From Strigamia acuminata (taxonomy: Eukaryota; Arthropoda; Chilopoda; Geophilomorpha; Linotaeniidae): a stretch of DNA of 64,000 bases. Below are positions 43,371 to 53,907 of the stretch, piece after piece. The stretch's first letter is position 1; each line of letters begins with the position of its first letter. A program made the translations under genes and the position numbers. The DNA lies in contig OX442314.1 in assembly GCA_949358305.1 (NCBI GenBank), forward strand, positions 8,301,060 through 8,365,059. The letters run 5' to 3'. The notes under the pieces are model-generated. The model worked only from the letters and a program-made list of their open reading frames with translations, was not told the origin of the DNA and searched no databases.

Positions 43371-44103
43371 CTTAAATTTTTCGAGACTTTATTCGACTCC
43401 AACTTTGATATGATGATCTGGGATGACTTATATTCAGAATATGTTGAAGCTGAATTAAATGATAGCAAAGATGCAGATGCATTTAAATAAAGAAAATATT
43501 GACTGTTTAGGTAATAACAATATTTTTTTTTAAAAAACTTAAATAACTGTGGATTACACACTCCTGTGGTTTCTTTGTAAGTGTGTTCCTTTGAACTTTT
43601 CTTACATGTTTAAAAGCAGGTCTGGTGAGCACTGTGTCACTATGTGTCAGATGGACAACCGATGCAACTTCGAGCCTTGCCGATGAATGACCAGAAAGGA
43701 GATAAAGAAAGGGTTTGGCCAATTAGAGTAATCTTAAAGAGAAAAGGTAACCAGCAGCTGGGTTCTATACACATGATTCCATGGCAAATACCCAGTTGCC
43801 ATAGGCAACCGACAGACCAAGGACTACCACCAGAAGAGCAGGAGAGATCCCCTGGAAAACTGTGGCCCTGAAAGGCCAAACCAACAAAGGGGTCCAAACA
43901 AGGGGCTGGCTAAAAAACCACATATTACACCAAAACTTTAGAGAGGCAAGAAAAGAAAACAACTAGTTGAGACAAGAGAGTAAAATCTAATACATCGAAC
44001 ACATAAATACAACAAAGAAAAAAAATTGCAGTAACCAATCACTTAAGTACCGTAACATTGGGTGCGTTCAAATTGATTAAGCAAATATGAAAAGTTTGCT
44101 TAA

Positions 44104-44943
44104 CCGTCGTAGGCATAAGGGTAAAATGTACCAGTTTTGGTATAAGGCATTACGCGTTTAGGGACAATTTTCAAGTCGATTGGTTAAAGCGTTATTTATA
44201 CTCTAAACCGACACAAGGTTGACCTAACTCCAGCCGTATCACTGGTGTAGTGGCACAAAAAAGTATCCCATAACACTAGAATTGTAATCGAACTCCAGAC
44301 ATTGTGATCAATTACCAACACTTGTTTCATTGTCAAAGATGATGCCTTGACACTATGCTAACATTTTTGGATTAAATAAAAACAAGCAAAACAGCAAGTT
44401 TAGCAAATTAAAAAAACATTTTATTACCAATTAAATAAAATCCATCATTCTAATCACTTTTTACACTGAAATTCATTGAAAATAAACAGAACTATTTTTC
44501 CGTGTAGTAGAGCACAGTCCAGAGTTAGGCGTAATCCGGCTCAACCAATTGTAAATAGGTCAATGTTGTATCGGTTTAGATTAGTTTGTTTTTAGTCACA
44601 ACTAATTTTATGGAGGGCACAATATGTAAACAATAAAAATAAATAAGTTTGAACCATCTGGCGGTGGTTTTAATCACTACTGGTAAAAGCCAACAGCTGT
44701 TAACTGACTCACTTTTTACTAATGCAGCAAAGCTAAGCTGGAGCTTTAAGAGGGTAGAAAATCTCAATTTAGAATAATTAATTAAAATATATAACGAATG
44801 AATCTAAATTTCATACTAGTAAAAGTCTATCATCATATAAACACAGTCACAAATTTTTGGCAAAAAAAAATTAACAGGAAAAAGAATTTCCTATTCAAGA
44901 AGCGGCTTGTGCCTTAACACCTATAGCCTTATGCCTCTGAGCA
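44104..44943. mobile_element. piggyBac-type MITE (family C), TTAA-flanked, with nested family-A copy
   Basis: TTAA (44100-44103) then CCGTCGTAGGCATAAGG; the right end is CCTTATGCCTCTGAGCA then TTAA (44944-44947). CC-type ends and a TTAA duplication fit piggyBac. A related, better-kept copy is at 62737-63653 and a decayed one is near 54600-54890. Confidence 0.8.
44197..44582. mobile_element. Family-A MITE nested in family C
   Basis: TATACTCTAAACCGACACAA at the left and the inverted end TCTAAACCGATACAACATTG at the right. Hallmarks are CACTGGTGTAGTGGCAC and CTATTTTTCCGTGTAGTAGA. The final bases of the right end have decayed. Confidence 0.85.
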
Positions 44944-45344
44944 TTAAATAAATAAAATTAAGCGAAACAAGTGAAATAAATAAATAAATGCTCCTAAATG
45001 AAATATTATTAGTAGTAATGCACAGGCTTCTGCGCAGCTGAGATCTGAATGGTTGTTTAACCGAGCATGCGCAAATTGAATCATTAAATGCTTAAGATTA
45101 GTTAAGAAAAACAAGTGACACAGTCCCTTGCTCAAAGTTAGACAAAATAAATTCACTAACTTAAGAAAAATATGGCGTCAAAAACGTCATATCCTAAAAT
45201 GAAATCGACGTTATCCACTGAATACACCTGTGTCTTTGTTGTATTTCGTGGATGATTTCTATCGTGTGTGTTGCGTCCAGCGCCTCGTGGCTCTCCCCCG
45301 ACCACGTGGCGTCCGTCTAATTTGAATGCACTTAACGACACGGA

Positions 45345-45500
45345 TGTACTTCATTTTAGCGATTTCATTTTAGCAATTTCATTTTAGCGACACACCAATT
45401 TAGCAATTTCATTTTAGCGACCACGTCATTTTAGCAACCACGTCATTTTAGCGACACAAAAATTGCTAAAATGACATGTTCGCTAAAGTGATGGTCACTA
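45345..45500. repeat. CATTTTAGCGA motif array, copy 1
   Basis: The motif CATTTTAGCGA (or CAATTTCATTTTAGC) occurs at least eight times, partly inverted (TCGCTAAAATG). The block CGACACAAAAATTGCTAAAA to GATGGTC and a later TTTAATTCCTAAGAAGGGCT recur at 57150-57370. The element type is unknown. Confidence 0.7.
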
Positions 45501-46534
45501 ATACTAACATTAATATTAACCTAACCATATAGTTTAGGTTTAATTCCTAAGAAGGGCTAACAAGGGGGGGGCTGAGAGATTCGGTTGAATGTCCTACCCC
45601 CTGGCCATATTGAAGCCCTAATATAAATGCAAGTATACCATTGCACAAAAAACCGTCTGACCTCCCATCGATTTATCCGGAGTGGACAACGAAATCAATT
45701 TCAATATTACGGTCGTGACCGATCGAGGGCTCCCCATGCCGGCAATATGTACATTTGCTGGCCTCTTGAGGAACCCATTCATTTCCCGTCACTCACCACG
45801 AAGAAAAGTCTTTAGGACATCGGCCACAAAAAGTCTTGTCAATCATCATTTTCAATTGACAAACTCTTTCCCATCATCTTCAAAAGTGTCCATCGATAGA
45901 TACCCCTGAAGACACAAATGAGACATTTCGTGACCGATATCTCGCAACATGTGGCTTTATACCCATTGCATCATGTATTTGCACTTCTAGTCCCAGACAC
46001 ATCTCATGGCCATCCCCGAAAAGCCAAAAGGTCAACAAGACATCCTGTGGACTTAGTTTGGGATTACACTTGTCATCGTCCGATAAATATATGCAAGCTG
46101 TTTTTCTCTAGGCTTAGATGAGAGTAAAATAATTTATGGTTTCAAACTTGCAAATTTATTTGAATTAATTAAACTAAGCCTCAGCATTTGTGAAATGGGG
46201 AATATGCGTTTCACCTTTCTAATGTGCAGAAAAGTATATTTTTGTGATTAAATAAATCACACTACTGATGATGATTGCAAGATCGAAAGGCCTTTGGTGA
46301 AAACTAATTTCTTGTTTGTTGTCTTTAATATTAACCCTGAGAAGGAAAAGGGTTGAAGGCGACACTTTGGGTGCACAATAATTAAATCTAGAAGGACCGA
46401 AGCAAAAGCGCTTTAGTGTGTTTTCGAAATTGTCACATGAGTGTTGCTGTTGTGGCAGCATTTGACGAATCACGTGTGAAGACATACACTACACGCTGTC
46501 TGCTGGTAAAACCTGGAAGTACTAAAGAAAGTAC
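45501..46534. other. Unassigned; GC-raised patch at 45640-46110
   Basis: The patch has open frames of 60-88 codons in several registers, with no recognisable protein in any of them. A minus-strand IGHEMSH string near 45930 was considered as a zinc protease motif and rejected. Unique sequence of unknown role. Confidence 0.3.
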
Positions 46535-46830
46535 TATACTCGATCGCACTCCAAGAGTGGCTTAACTACCATTGGCCGAGCCAGTTCACTTGTGTAGTGA
46601 TACATAAAAGTAGACCAAAACACCAAAGTTGCATTGATAAAACAACCAATAAAAAATTCAGAAACTCTTTGCTTTCCTGACAAATCAACCAATAAACTAA
46701 ACAAAAAACATATGTTGAAATGAAAATAGCAAAATTTCATCTTACAAATGAAAAAAATATTTTATTGTAAAATCCAATAATAATAATAATTAGAATAATA
46801 TATATAATAATATAAGTAGAAGCACTTTGG
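46535..46830. mobile_element. Family-A MITE, left part
   Basis: TATACTCGATCGCACTCCAA opens the element and CACTTGTGTAGTGATAC follows. The right end is missing after about 46830. Confidence 0.7.
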
Positions 46831-48395
46831 TAAAATCGAGAGAACCCAACTAAAAGTTATGCTGAGATTTCCGAGGGACAGAAATTTCAATACACATTTT
46901 GCGGAAGCAACTTTTCTTTTATAGTTATGCTTAATTTTATATTATAAATAGTGTAACGAAAAAAGAAAAATTAGATTTGCGGTATGCAATTATCCCTAAA
47001 GGCTCGTCTACATTGTTGCGAAATTTAACACGCGAAATGGTCGCGCCCAAAAATTCACATGAAAAAATTTGCTTCTCAGTGAAGCAAAGAGATATCAGTC
47101 GAGAATTCCGTCTCATTTGTCCAACGTGGTGCTGCCATTTTGAATCAATTGTGAAGTTGGTGACAACATACACTATCTCGTCTGTCATTGGCCAACGCTT
47201 GCAAACAAATAGCGGAAAATTACTGGATTTGCTGCGCTATTTCCAGTTATACTGTAAGCCAAGTTCCAGTTATGACTTTTCCACTACACTTATACGTGTA
47301 TCGAGAGTTTTAATAGGGGAAAAGTCTCTGCCGCAAACTGTGTAATGTTGAATAAATAAATGAATAATGCACAAAACCCTTGAGCCATTAACATCATTAA
47401 CCATTAACATCATTATTCCAATTCTAATTATCATGTTTGAGATGAGAGCATTGAGATTAGAAGATCTTCTATGAAGTGCTTTAAGCCGTTCCAGCAGGTC
47501 AAGCGACTTCTAACAAAGCGGTGATGATCATTTATTCTCCTTTTATATTTATTAGAATGCGATCCAGAATATGTGTTTATTTTATTGGCAATAGTACATG
47601 CTCTACAACTTTACAATTGAAACTCATCTCCTATCTCTTCCGATTTAAAAAGTTAGAAATTGGTTGACCTCTACACCAAAGGTCAAAGTTTCATTAAAAA
47701 GGCCAATTGGCACTTCCTAGGTTAACAAATATCTTTAATTGCTTTAAAGATATTCAAGTGGAACGCCTTAAAGCCACCTAACGGTAGACAACAATCCTGA
47801 AAACTTAAACCGCCAATTTGATCTCATCATAGCTCAGCGACCGTTAAACAAAAAAAAAATTCCACTTCTTCGTTGGCTGCTTCCGCAGTCAACCGATGAC
47901 TGTTGCTAACCAACTAAACTGTTGATATACTGTAAACTCCCTTCTGTTTTGCGATTTCAAATTCCAAGAAAAACAATTTTCTCAAGACAAATATTTTTTT
48001 CATACTCCTTAGCATTGCTTGAAGTAGCGCTATAAAGCAAATATTCGACAAACATGCGATATTAGGCCTATTCAGCAATAGCCAGTATTCAGCGGTGCTA
48101 AATTTTGTTTTCGCTTGGCTACGATAGGTCAAATTTGTCTTCCTTGCTTTAAGACATATTTTCACAGAAACTAGCTTCGTAAAAATGGCGTGTAACATGG
48201 ATTCGGCTGGTAATTCTTGGGTTGCGCTTTTAGTGTTTAAATGAAAAGTACCTTTTATTTTTTAAAATATTTATAATTTCTAATCGTTGTAATTTCGTTT
48301 TACGAGGAATATAAAGTGGTGAGACAAATGAAACCATTACGGTTTTTTTTAAACCATTCTTTCGTGGTTATAAGGTCAAACGAAGGAGTGTCATT
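46831..48395. other. Unassigned, with one solitary MITE-like end
   Basis: Around 47310-47345, GGGGAAAAGTCTCTGCCGCA resembles the TGCCGCAAAC segment near 2150-2178. Frames of 94-122 codons at 46977-47345 and 47914-48198 have no family resemblance. Confidence 0.35.
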
Positions 48396-48398
48396 AAT

Positions 48399-48905
48399 TA
48401 AGGCAATTTTATAATTTTGCAATTTTACGAATTTTGCAATTTTGAGAATTTTGCAATTTTAAGAATTTTGCAATTTTAAGAATTTTGAAATTTTGAGAAT
48501 TTTGAGAATTTTGCAATTTTGAGAATTTTGCAATTTTGAGAATTTTGCAATTTTAAGAATTTTGCAATTTTAAGAATTTTGCAATTTTAAGAATTTTGCA
48601 ATTTTAACAATTTTGCAATTTTAACAATTTTGCAATTTTAACAATTTTGCAATTTTAACAATTTTGCAATTTTAACAATTTTGCAATTTTAACAATTTTG
48701 CAATTTTAACAATTTTGCAATTTTAACAATTTTGCAATTTTAACAATTTTGCAATTTTAACAATTTTGCAATTTTAACAATTTTGCAATTTTAACAATTT
48801 TGCAATTTTAAGAATTTTGCAATTTTAACGATTTTGCAATTTTACAATTATGTAATTTTAACAATTTTGCAATTTAAAAAATTTTGCAATTTTAACAATT
48901 TTGTG
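48399..48905. repeat. 17-bp minisatellite (AATTTTGCAATTTTAAC), about 28 copies
   Basis: The array is very regular in its centre (48600-48820) with variant units (AAG, GAG) to the left. It is over 80% A+T. Confidence 0.95.
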
Positions 48906-50165
48906 CAAAGTTTCTACGCAAAATGCTCTTTTTTTCGTATCAGATTTTACAGTGGTTTTCAGAACTTTTGAATCGCACAAACACAAAATCCTACGATTAA
49001 ACTCGCCCCCATCAAAAACTATTGATTTTGCGATTAATACAAAATAACAAAATTGCAAAACCATACATTTAATAAAACCCCGTATTGACCCATTGCATCC
49101 CTCCAAATCACCATTAAAAAAAAAAAAAAAAGACACACCCAAAAAAGACATACGCAAGTACATTATTGCCACCATCAAAGCGTCTTCTGTCCTTGACTGA
49201 AACCACTTAGGACCCCGATCCTAGACCAAGCACACACGAAGAGACACCAAAACACATTTGGGCAGATTACATGTGCAATCAAGTATCTCTGCGAAAAGGG
49301 CAAGCCAACGTCAACTTTCGGCTTCTCTATGAATCGCTCCTTCTCCAATCGCCATAAACATCTCTCACTACGACTCCCTCTAGGAGCAACAACAACAAGC
49401 CATAAATCCTGCAGTGTTTTCCTAAAACCTCCCTGGCCCATGCATAAAGAAGGAGATGAAGGCAATCCTTACAATTGACTGCGGCTACAATCTTTGCGCT
49501 GTCCCAAAACATGCATTTTGTGTGTGGTAACCGAGATAGACATATTTCTTTTTCCTTCCGCAGCCAGCTCATGAGGGCAATTTGTTTCCACGGTTCTAGG
49601 CAGAGAATTAAAGTGAAACTCTGGGAAAGCAAGTGGCGTCAAGCGGGTCGTTAGAACGGTTTCAAATAAGCAGTTTGACAAGTTTGGGTTGATGGTAAAT
49701 GGGGTTAGTCGTCATAATTGCAAGGATGGGACTGTGTGAGAAGCCGATTGTGGTTGACGAATTATTGGAAGGGTTAAATAAATTAATAGAAATAATTAGA
49801 AAGCGTGATTTGTGATCTCGGTTAGATCCAGTTAGTGAAGCTAGGGTTTCGGGACCGACTTCCGGGAAGCCGGAGGAAAATTAAGGTACCGGAAACCGGG
49901 AAATTTGAAAAAAATAACCGGTTCTTTCCAAAATTGTCAAAATGTCGCTGAAATGTCATTTTCGTCATTGAAACGTTACGTTTTGTAACTTTTCAATGAA
50001 GAAATGGCCATTTTTCGCCGCCTGAGGCCAGACCTTTTTTAGTCCCAGGAGTACCGATTTCCCAAGAGTACCGGCCATTTGGTACCAGGAACCGGGAATT
50101 TAAAAAAGGCGGGAAAACAGAAACCCTAAGTGACGCACTATTCTTCCAGCATCTCGGATGTTTTC
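48906..50165. other. Unassigned; GC-raised patch at 49160-49700
   Basis: Minus frames of 70-106 codons overlap one another in different registers with no recognisable domain. From 49880 to 50110 there are repeated ACCGG and GGGAA motifs leading into the next minisatellite. Confidence 0.3.
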
Positions 50166-50575
50166 AAGTCCCGGTATTCTGAGACGAGATCAGAAGGTCC
50201 CGAGACGAGATCAGAAGGTCCCGAGACGAGATCAGAAGGTCCTGAGACGAGATCAGAAGGTCCCGAGACGAGATCAGAAAGTCCCGAGACAAGATCAGAA
50301 GGTCCCGAGACGAGATCAGAAGGTCTTGAGACGAGATCAGAAGGTCCCGAGACGAGATCAGAAGGTTCCGAGACGAGATCAGAAGGTCCCGAGACGAGAT
50401 CAGAAGGTCCCGAGACGAGATCAGAAAGTCCCGAGACGAGATCAGAAGGTCCCGAGACGAGATCAGAAGGTCCCGAGACGAGATCAGAAAGTCCCGAGAC
50501 GAGATCAGAAGGTTCCGAGACGAGATCAAAAGGTCCCGAGACAAGATCAAAAAGCCCCGAGACGAGATCTCGTAC
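50166..50575. repeat. 21-bp GC-rich minisatellite (CGAGACGAGATCAGAAGGTCC), about 19 copies
   Basis: The unit is exactly 21 bp and free of stops in two forward frames and one reverse frame. This gives 128-183-codon frames of the (ETRSEGP)n, (RRDQKVP)n and (SSRDLLI)n kinds. I regard these as by-products. It contrasts sharply in base composition with the AT-rich arrays on either side. Confidence 0.95.
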
Positions 50576-50617
50576 GAAACCGAGATGCGCTATGGGGCGA
50601 GCTTTTGAGTTATTTTT

Positions 50618-51165
50618 ATTTATTTTGATAAATTATGTTAAAATTTCAGAATTTTTTAGTTATTTTGATAAATTATGTTAAAATTTCAGAATTTTTTAGT
50701 TATTTTGATAAATTATGTTAAAATTTCAGAATTTTTTAGTTATTTTGATAAATTACGTTAAAATTTCAGAATTTTTTAGTTATTTTGATAAATTATGTTA
50801 AAATTTCAGAATTTTTTAGTTTTTTTGATAAATTATGTTAAAATTTCAGAATTTGTTAGTTTTTTTTATAAATTATGTTAAAATTTCAGAATTTTTTAGT
50901 TATTTTGATAAATTACGTTAAAATTTCAGAATTTTTTAGTTATTTTGATAAATTATGTTAAAATTTCAGAATTTTTTAGTTATTTTGATAAATTATGTTA
51001 AAATTTCAGAATTTTTTAGTTATTTTGATAAATTATGTTAAAATTTCAGAATTTTTTAGTAATTTAGATAAATTGTGTTAAAATTTAAAAAATTTTGATA
51101 GATTTTATTAAAATTTCAGAAATTTTGATTAAACTTGGTTAAAATTTCAGAAATTTTGATAAAAT
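50618..51165. repeat. 40-bp AT-rich minisatellite, about 13 copies
   Basis: The unit AAATTTCAGAATTTTTTAGT plus TATTTTGATAAATTATGTTA repeats in register and decays after 51060. It starts only about 40 bp after the 21-bp array. Confidence 0.95.
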
Positions 51166-52785
51166 TTTGTCAAACCGATTTGACAACTTGCCAATGTACC
51201 CCGTTTTCATTGAGTTGGTCAAATCTCTCAATATAAACTCTCTTCAGTGAATTAGAGCAGAACGAATGACAAACTCGCATACACTTAATTTAAATCTAAC
51301 TAATACCAAAAGCCTTTCCACTATCTTCAGTGGTCACAATGAATTAAACCAACAACAATTAAAACAAACAGCCTACAAACAACTTTTGTTCTTCAATCTT
51401 ATTCTTCACCAAAATCTCAACATCCCCCAATTGACAAAATGCCAAACTCCCGACCAATATGCAATCAATAAATTAATCAAGTCTGACTAAAAAATCATCT
51501 CTTACCATCATCCAACAATAACCCTAAACAAAACCTAATAAAACCCGTTGCAAACCCTTCTTGAAATATTCAACTTGTTATTGCACTTACGACCAAACCC
51601 TTGTGATGAATTTTATCGCTTTCTGAGAAAAAGCTTTGTGCCCCATTTAATAAGAGATTTACTTGTTTCATATTTGCCAACATGAAAAAAGAAATAAATC
51701 TCTTGTAGTGGCCTACATGTGATAAATCAACGCAATTTACTTAATGGCCCATACTCAATGGTTTATTCCAGACCTCTTGTTGATTAATGAAGCCGATGAC
51801 ATCCGAAGATACGTTTACATGTCGGCGCATAAATAATAGAGGTCGGTTCATTCGTTACCTCGGCCGACTAACGCTTCTAACAGCTGGATTGAACACTAAC
51901 TAAAAAATATTTTTAAAAAAAACTACGTTTTTTAGTAAAAGCTTTTATATTGGTGCTTCAAATCGCCGCCAGAGTGCGCTATTAGCAAACATTTTTCATG
52001 ACTGCCATGACAGTGCCAAAAAAATTAATCAATTTAGAAATTAAAAAATAATTAATATAAAAATAAAAAAAAAATTCAATGAAAAATCAATGAAACAACA
52101 ACAAAATAATAAAAATACAAAAAATTGGTTTTCTACTAATTAAACACCCGGCTCAAATAACCGCCTTGGTCCAATAGATCAAAAAGATTAAATGCCTGGA
52201 CGTTTATTTGTACTCGACATTTTAATATTTACGAAGTGCCTACGTTCATGTCCGACGTGAACGTATTATTTTCATGACGCGCTGTGATTGGTTGAGAGAT
52301 GCATTGAAATACATTGATGAAAATCCTCATTTCGTTGACTTTGCTAAAAACGGATAAGGTTAGGTCTGGGGGGTTAAGGGGGGACTACGATGTTAGAAGC
52401 AAAACGTTTGTACAACGTTTATACTCGATTGTACCAATCTTTATTTGGTTTGTACTCTTTAATTCGACTGGTTACCCCCAAAAATTTATTTCACTTGCTG
52501 TTTAATTATACTCATATTTCTAACAAATTATTTTGAATTTAAATTAAACAATAAAAATCTATTTTTTTCAATTTTATCAATATTTATTTGTGACCTGTGC
52601 AAAAATTTTATATTTATATTTTTATTTTTGCTGCTATTCGCAAATAAGGGAATAGTGACAACTTAGTGGTACAAACAAACGAATACATAGTTTCTTTTGG
52701 TTTATTGTAGTTAGTAAAGTTTTATAAATTATTATAAATATTTAATAAAATTATTTTATAAATTGTGAAAAAAATAAAAAAATTA
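51166..52785. other. Unassigned, containing a dispersed repeat copy at 51938-52025
   Basis: TTGGTGCTTCAAATCGCCGC and GACTGCCATGACAGT match the repeat at 14741-14830. The rest is AT-rich with nothing supported. Confidence 0.4.
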
Positions 52786-53290
52786 TTTTATAGATCATGA
52801 AAAATAAATATAAAATATTTTGTAGATGATGAAAAAAAAAATAAAAATATTTTAGAAATCATGAAAAGTAAATATAAAAATATTTCAGAAATCATGAAAA
52901 ATAAATATAAAAATATTTTAGAAATCATGAAAAATAAATATAAAAATATTTTAGAAATCATGAAAAATAAATATAAAAATATTTTAGAAATCATGAAAAA
53001 TAAATATAAAAATATTTTATAAATCAGGAAAAATAAATATAAAAATATTTTAGAAATCATGAAAAATAAATATAAAAATATTTTAGAAATCATGAAAAAA
53101 AATATAAAAATATTTTATAAATAATGGAAAAAAATATAAAAATATTTTATAAATAATGGAAAAAAATATAAAAATATTTTATAAATAATGGAAAAAAATA
53201 TAAAAATATTTTATAAATAATGGAAAAAAATATAAAAATATTTTATAAATAATGGAAAAAAATATAAAAATATTTTATAAATTATTATAA
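52786..53290. repeat. Minisatellite of 33-bp then 32-bp units (AAATCATGAAAAATAAATAT family)
   Basis: About eight 33-bp units with TCATGAAAAA give way at about 53095 to about six 32-bp units with TAATGGAAAA. The 101-codon minus frame (repeats of ISKIFLYLFFM) follows from the 33-bp period and is not a gene. Confidence 0.95.
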
Positions 53291-53440
53291 ATATTTTAGA
53301 AAATTGCGCTTATTTGCTGTTTAATATTTATTCAGGTAATCAGCTTTCAATTCAAATTAACTAATAAAAACATTAAATTTTAAAGTGTCTAATAAAATCA
53401 ATTGAATGGAATTAATTAAACTCCATTCACACGTGGCCAT

Positions 53441-53484
53441 TAAATATATCTCTATATGTACCGTATCGCAACTACGGCAGTCAC
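53441..53484 (+). promoter_or_regulatory. Core promoter of the small secreted-peptide gene
   Basis: TAAATATAT at 53441-53449 is followed about 30 bp later by GCAGTCA (53477-53483), close to the arthropod initiator TCAGT. This would give a 5' untranslated region of about 73 nt. Confidence 0.5.
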
Positions 53485-53551
53485 ATCCAGCAATCAAGAA
53501 CTTCACTATCCGCAAGTCAACTTGTTTCTACCATAAAAGCATTCGTCGAAA

Positions 53552-53809
53552 ATGAAATATTTCATCATCATGTTCTTTGTCATTCTGTCGTGCATGGGTA
53601 AGTTAAAAAATAGTATTTAGCACCAACCGAAATAATTCGTTAATGAGAAATGACATGTTTTATTTTGGTTAGCAATGACGGCTAATGCAGAGTGTGAAGC
53701 AGAAGAATGCAATACGCAATGTGACAGAAAAGGTGGCGGTAGGTGTATTAAGGACGCTAGTAAAACCACCGATGGAGAAGACGTTTGTAAATGCAAACTC
53801 AGATACTGA
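53552..53809 (+). CDS. Two-exon secreted six-cysteine peptide, CS-alpha-beta-like (defensin or venom-toxin type)
   Basis: Exon 1 (53552-53597) encodes the start of a signal peptide: Met-Lys, then a run rich in Phe, Ile and Val. A 75-bp AT-rich intron (53598-53672; GTAAGT donor, TTTTGGTTAG acceptor) splits a codon in phase 1 near the end of that signal. Exon 2 (53673-53809) completes it, with likely cleavage after Ala-Asn-Ala, and gives a mature peptide of about 39 residues ending at TGA. Six cysteines are spaced C-x4-C-x3-C-x7-C-x13-C-x1-C, with three glycines just before the fourth. The CxxxC and CxC pair is the core of the CS-alpha-beta fold shared by invertebrate defensins and scorpion-type channel toxins. 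A short signal-peptide intron in phase 1 is the classic layout of scorpion toxin genes. The 13-residue fourth loop is longer than in typical potassium-channel toxins. Target and activity cannot be inferred. Confidence 0.75.
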
Positions 53810-53881
53810 GGGCAGGACCATGAGATGAACTGGGCACCATCTTCTGAAACCATCGTTCATCACAAAAAAATTAAAAATGGA

Positions 53882-53907
53882 AATAAATGAAATAAAATGA
53901 AATAAAA
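53882..53907 (+). terminator. Poly(A) signals of the small secreted-peptide gene
   Basis: Three overlapping AATAAA hexamers lie about 73-95 bp after the stop codon, a sensible distance for a compact transcript of about 0.35 kb. Confidence 0.55.

Noticed and set aside
45860-45960. Zinc-protease motif IGHEMSH on the minus strand
   Set aside because: The frame is short, the surrounding residues do not match neprilysin, astacin or ADAM families, and stops lie close on both sides.
48399-53290. CRISPR-like arrays
   Set aside because: Units are directly tandem with no unique spacers, and the DNA is eukaryotic.
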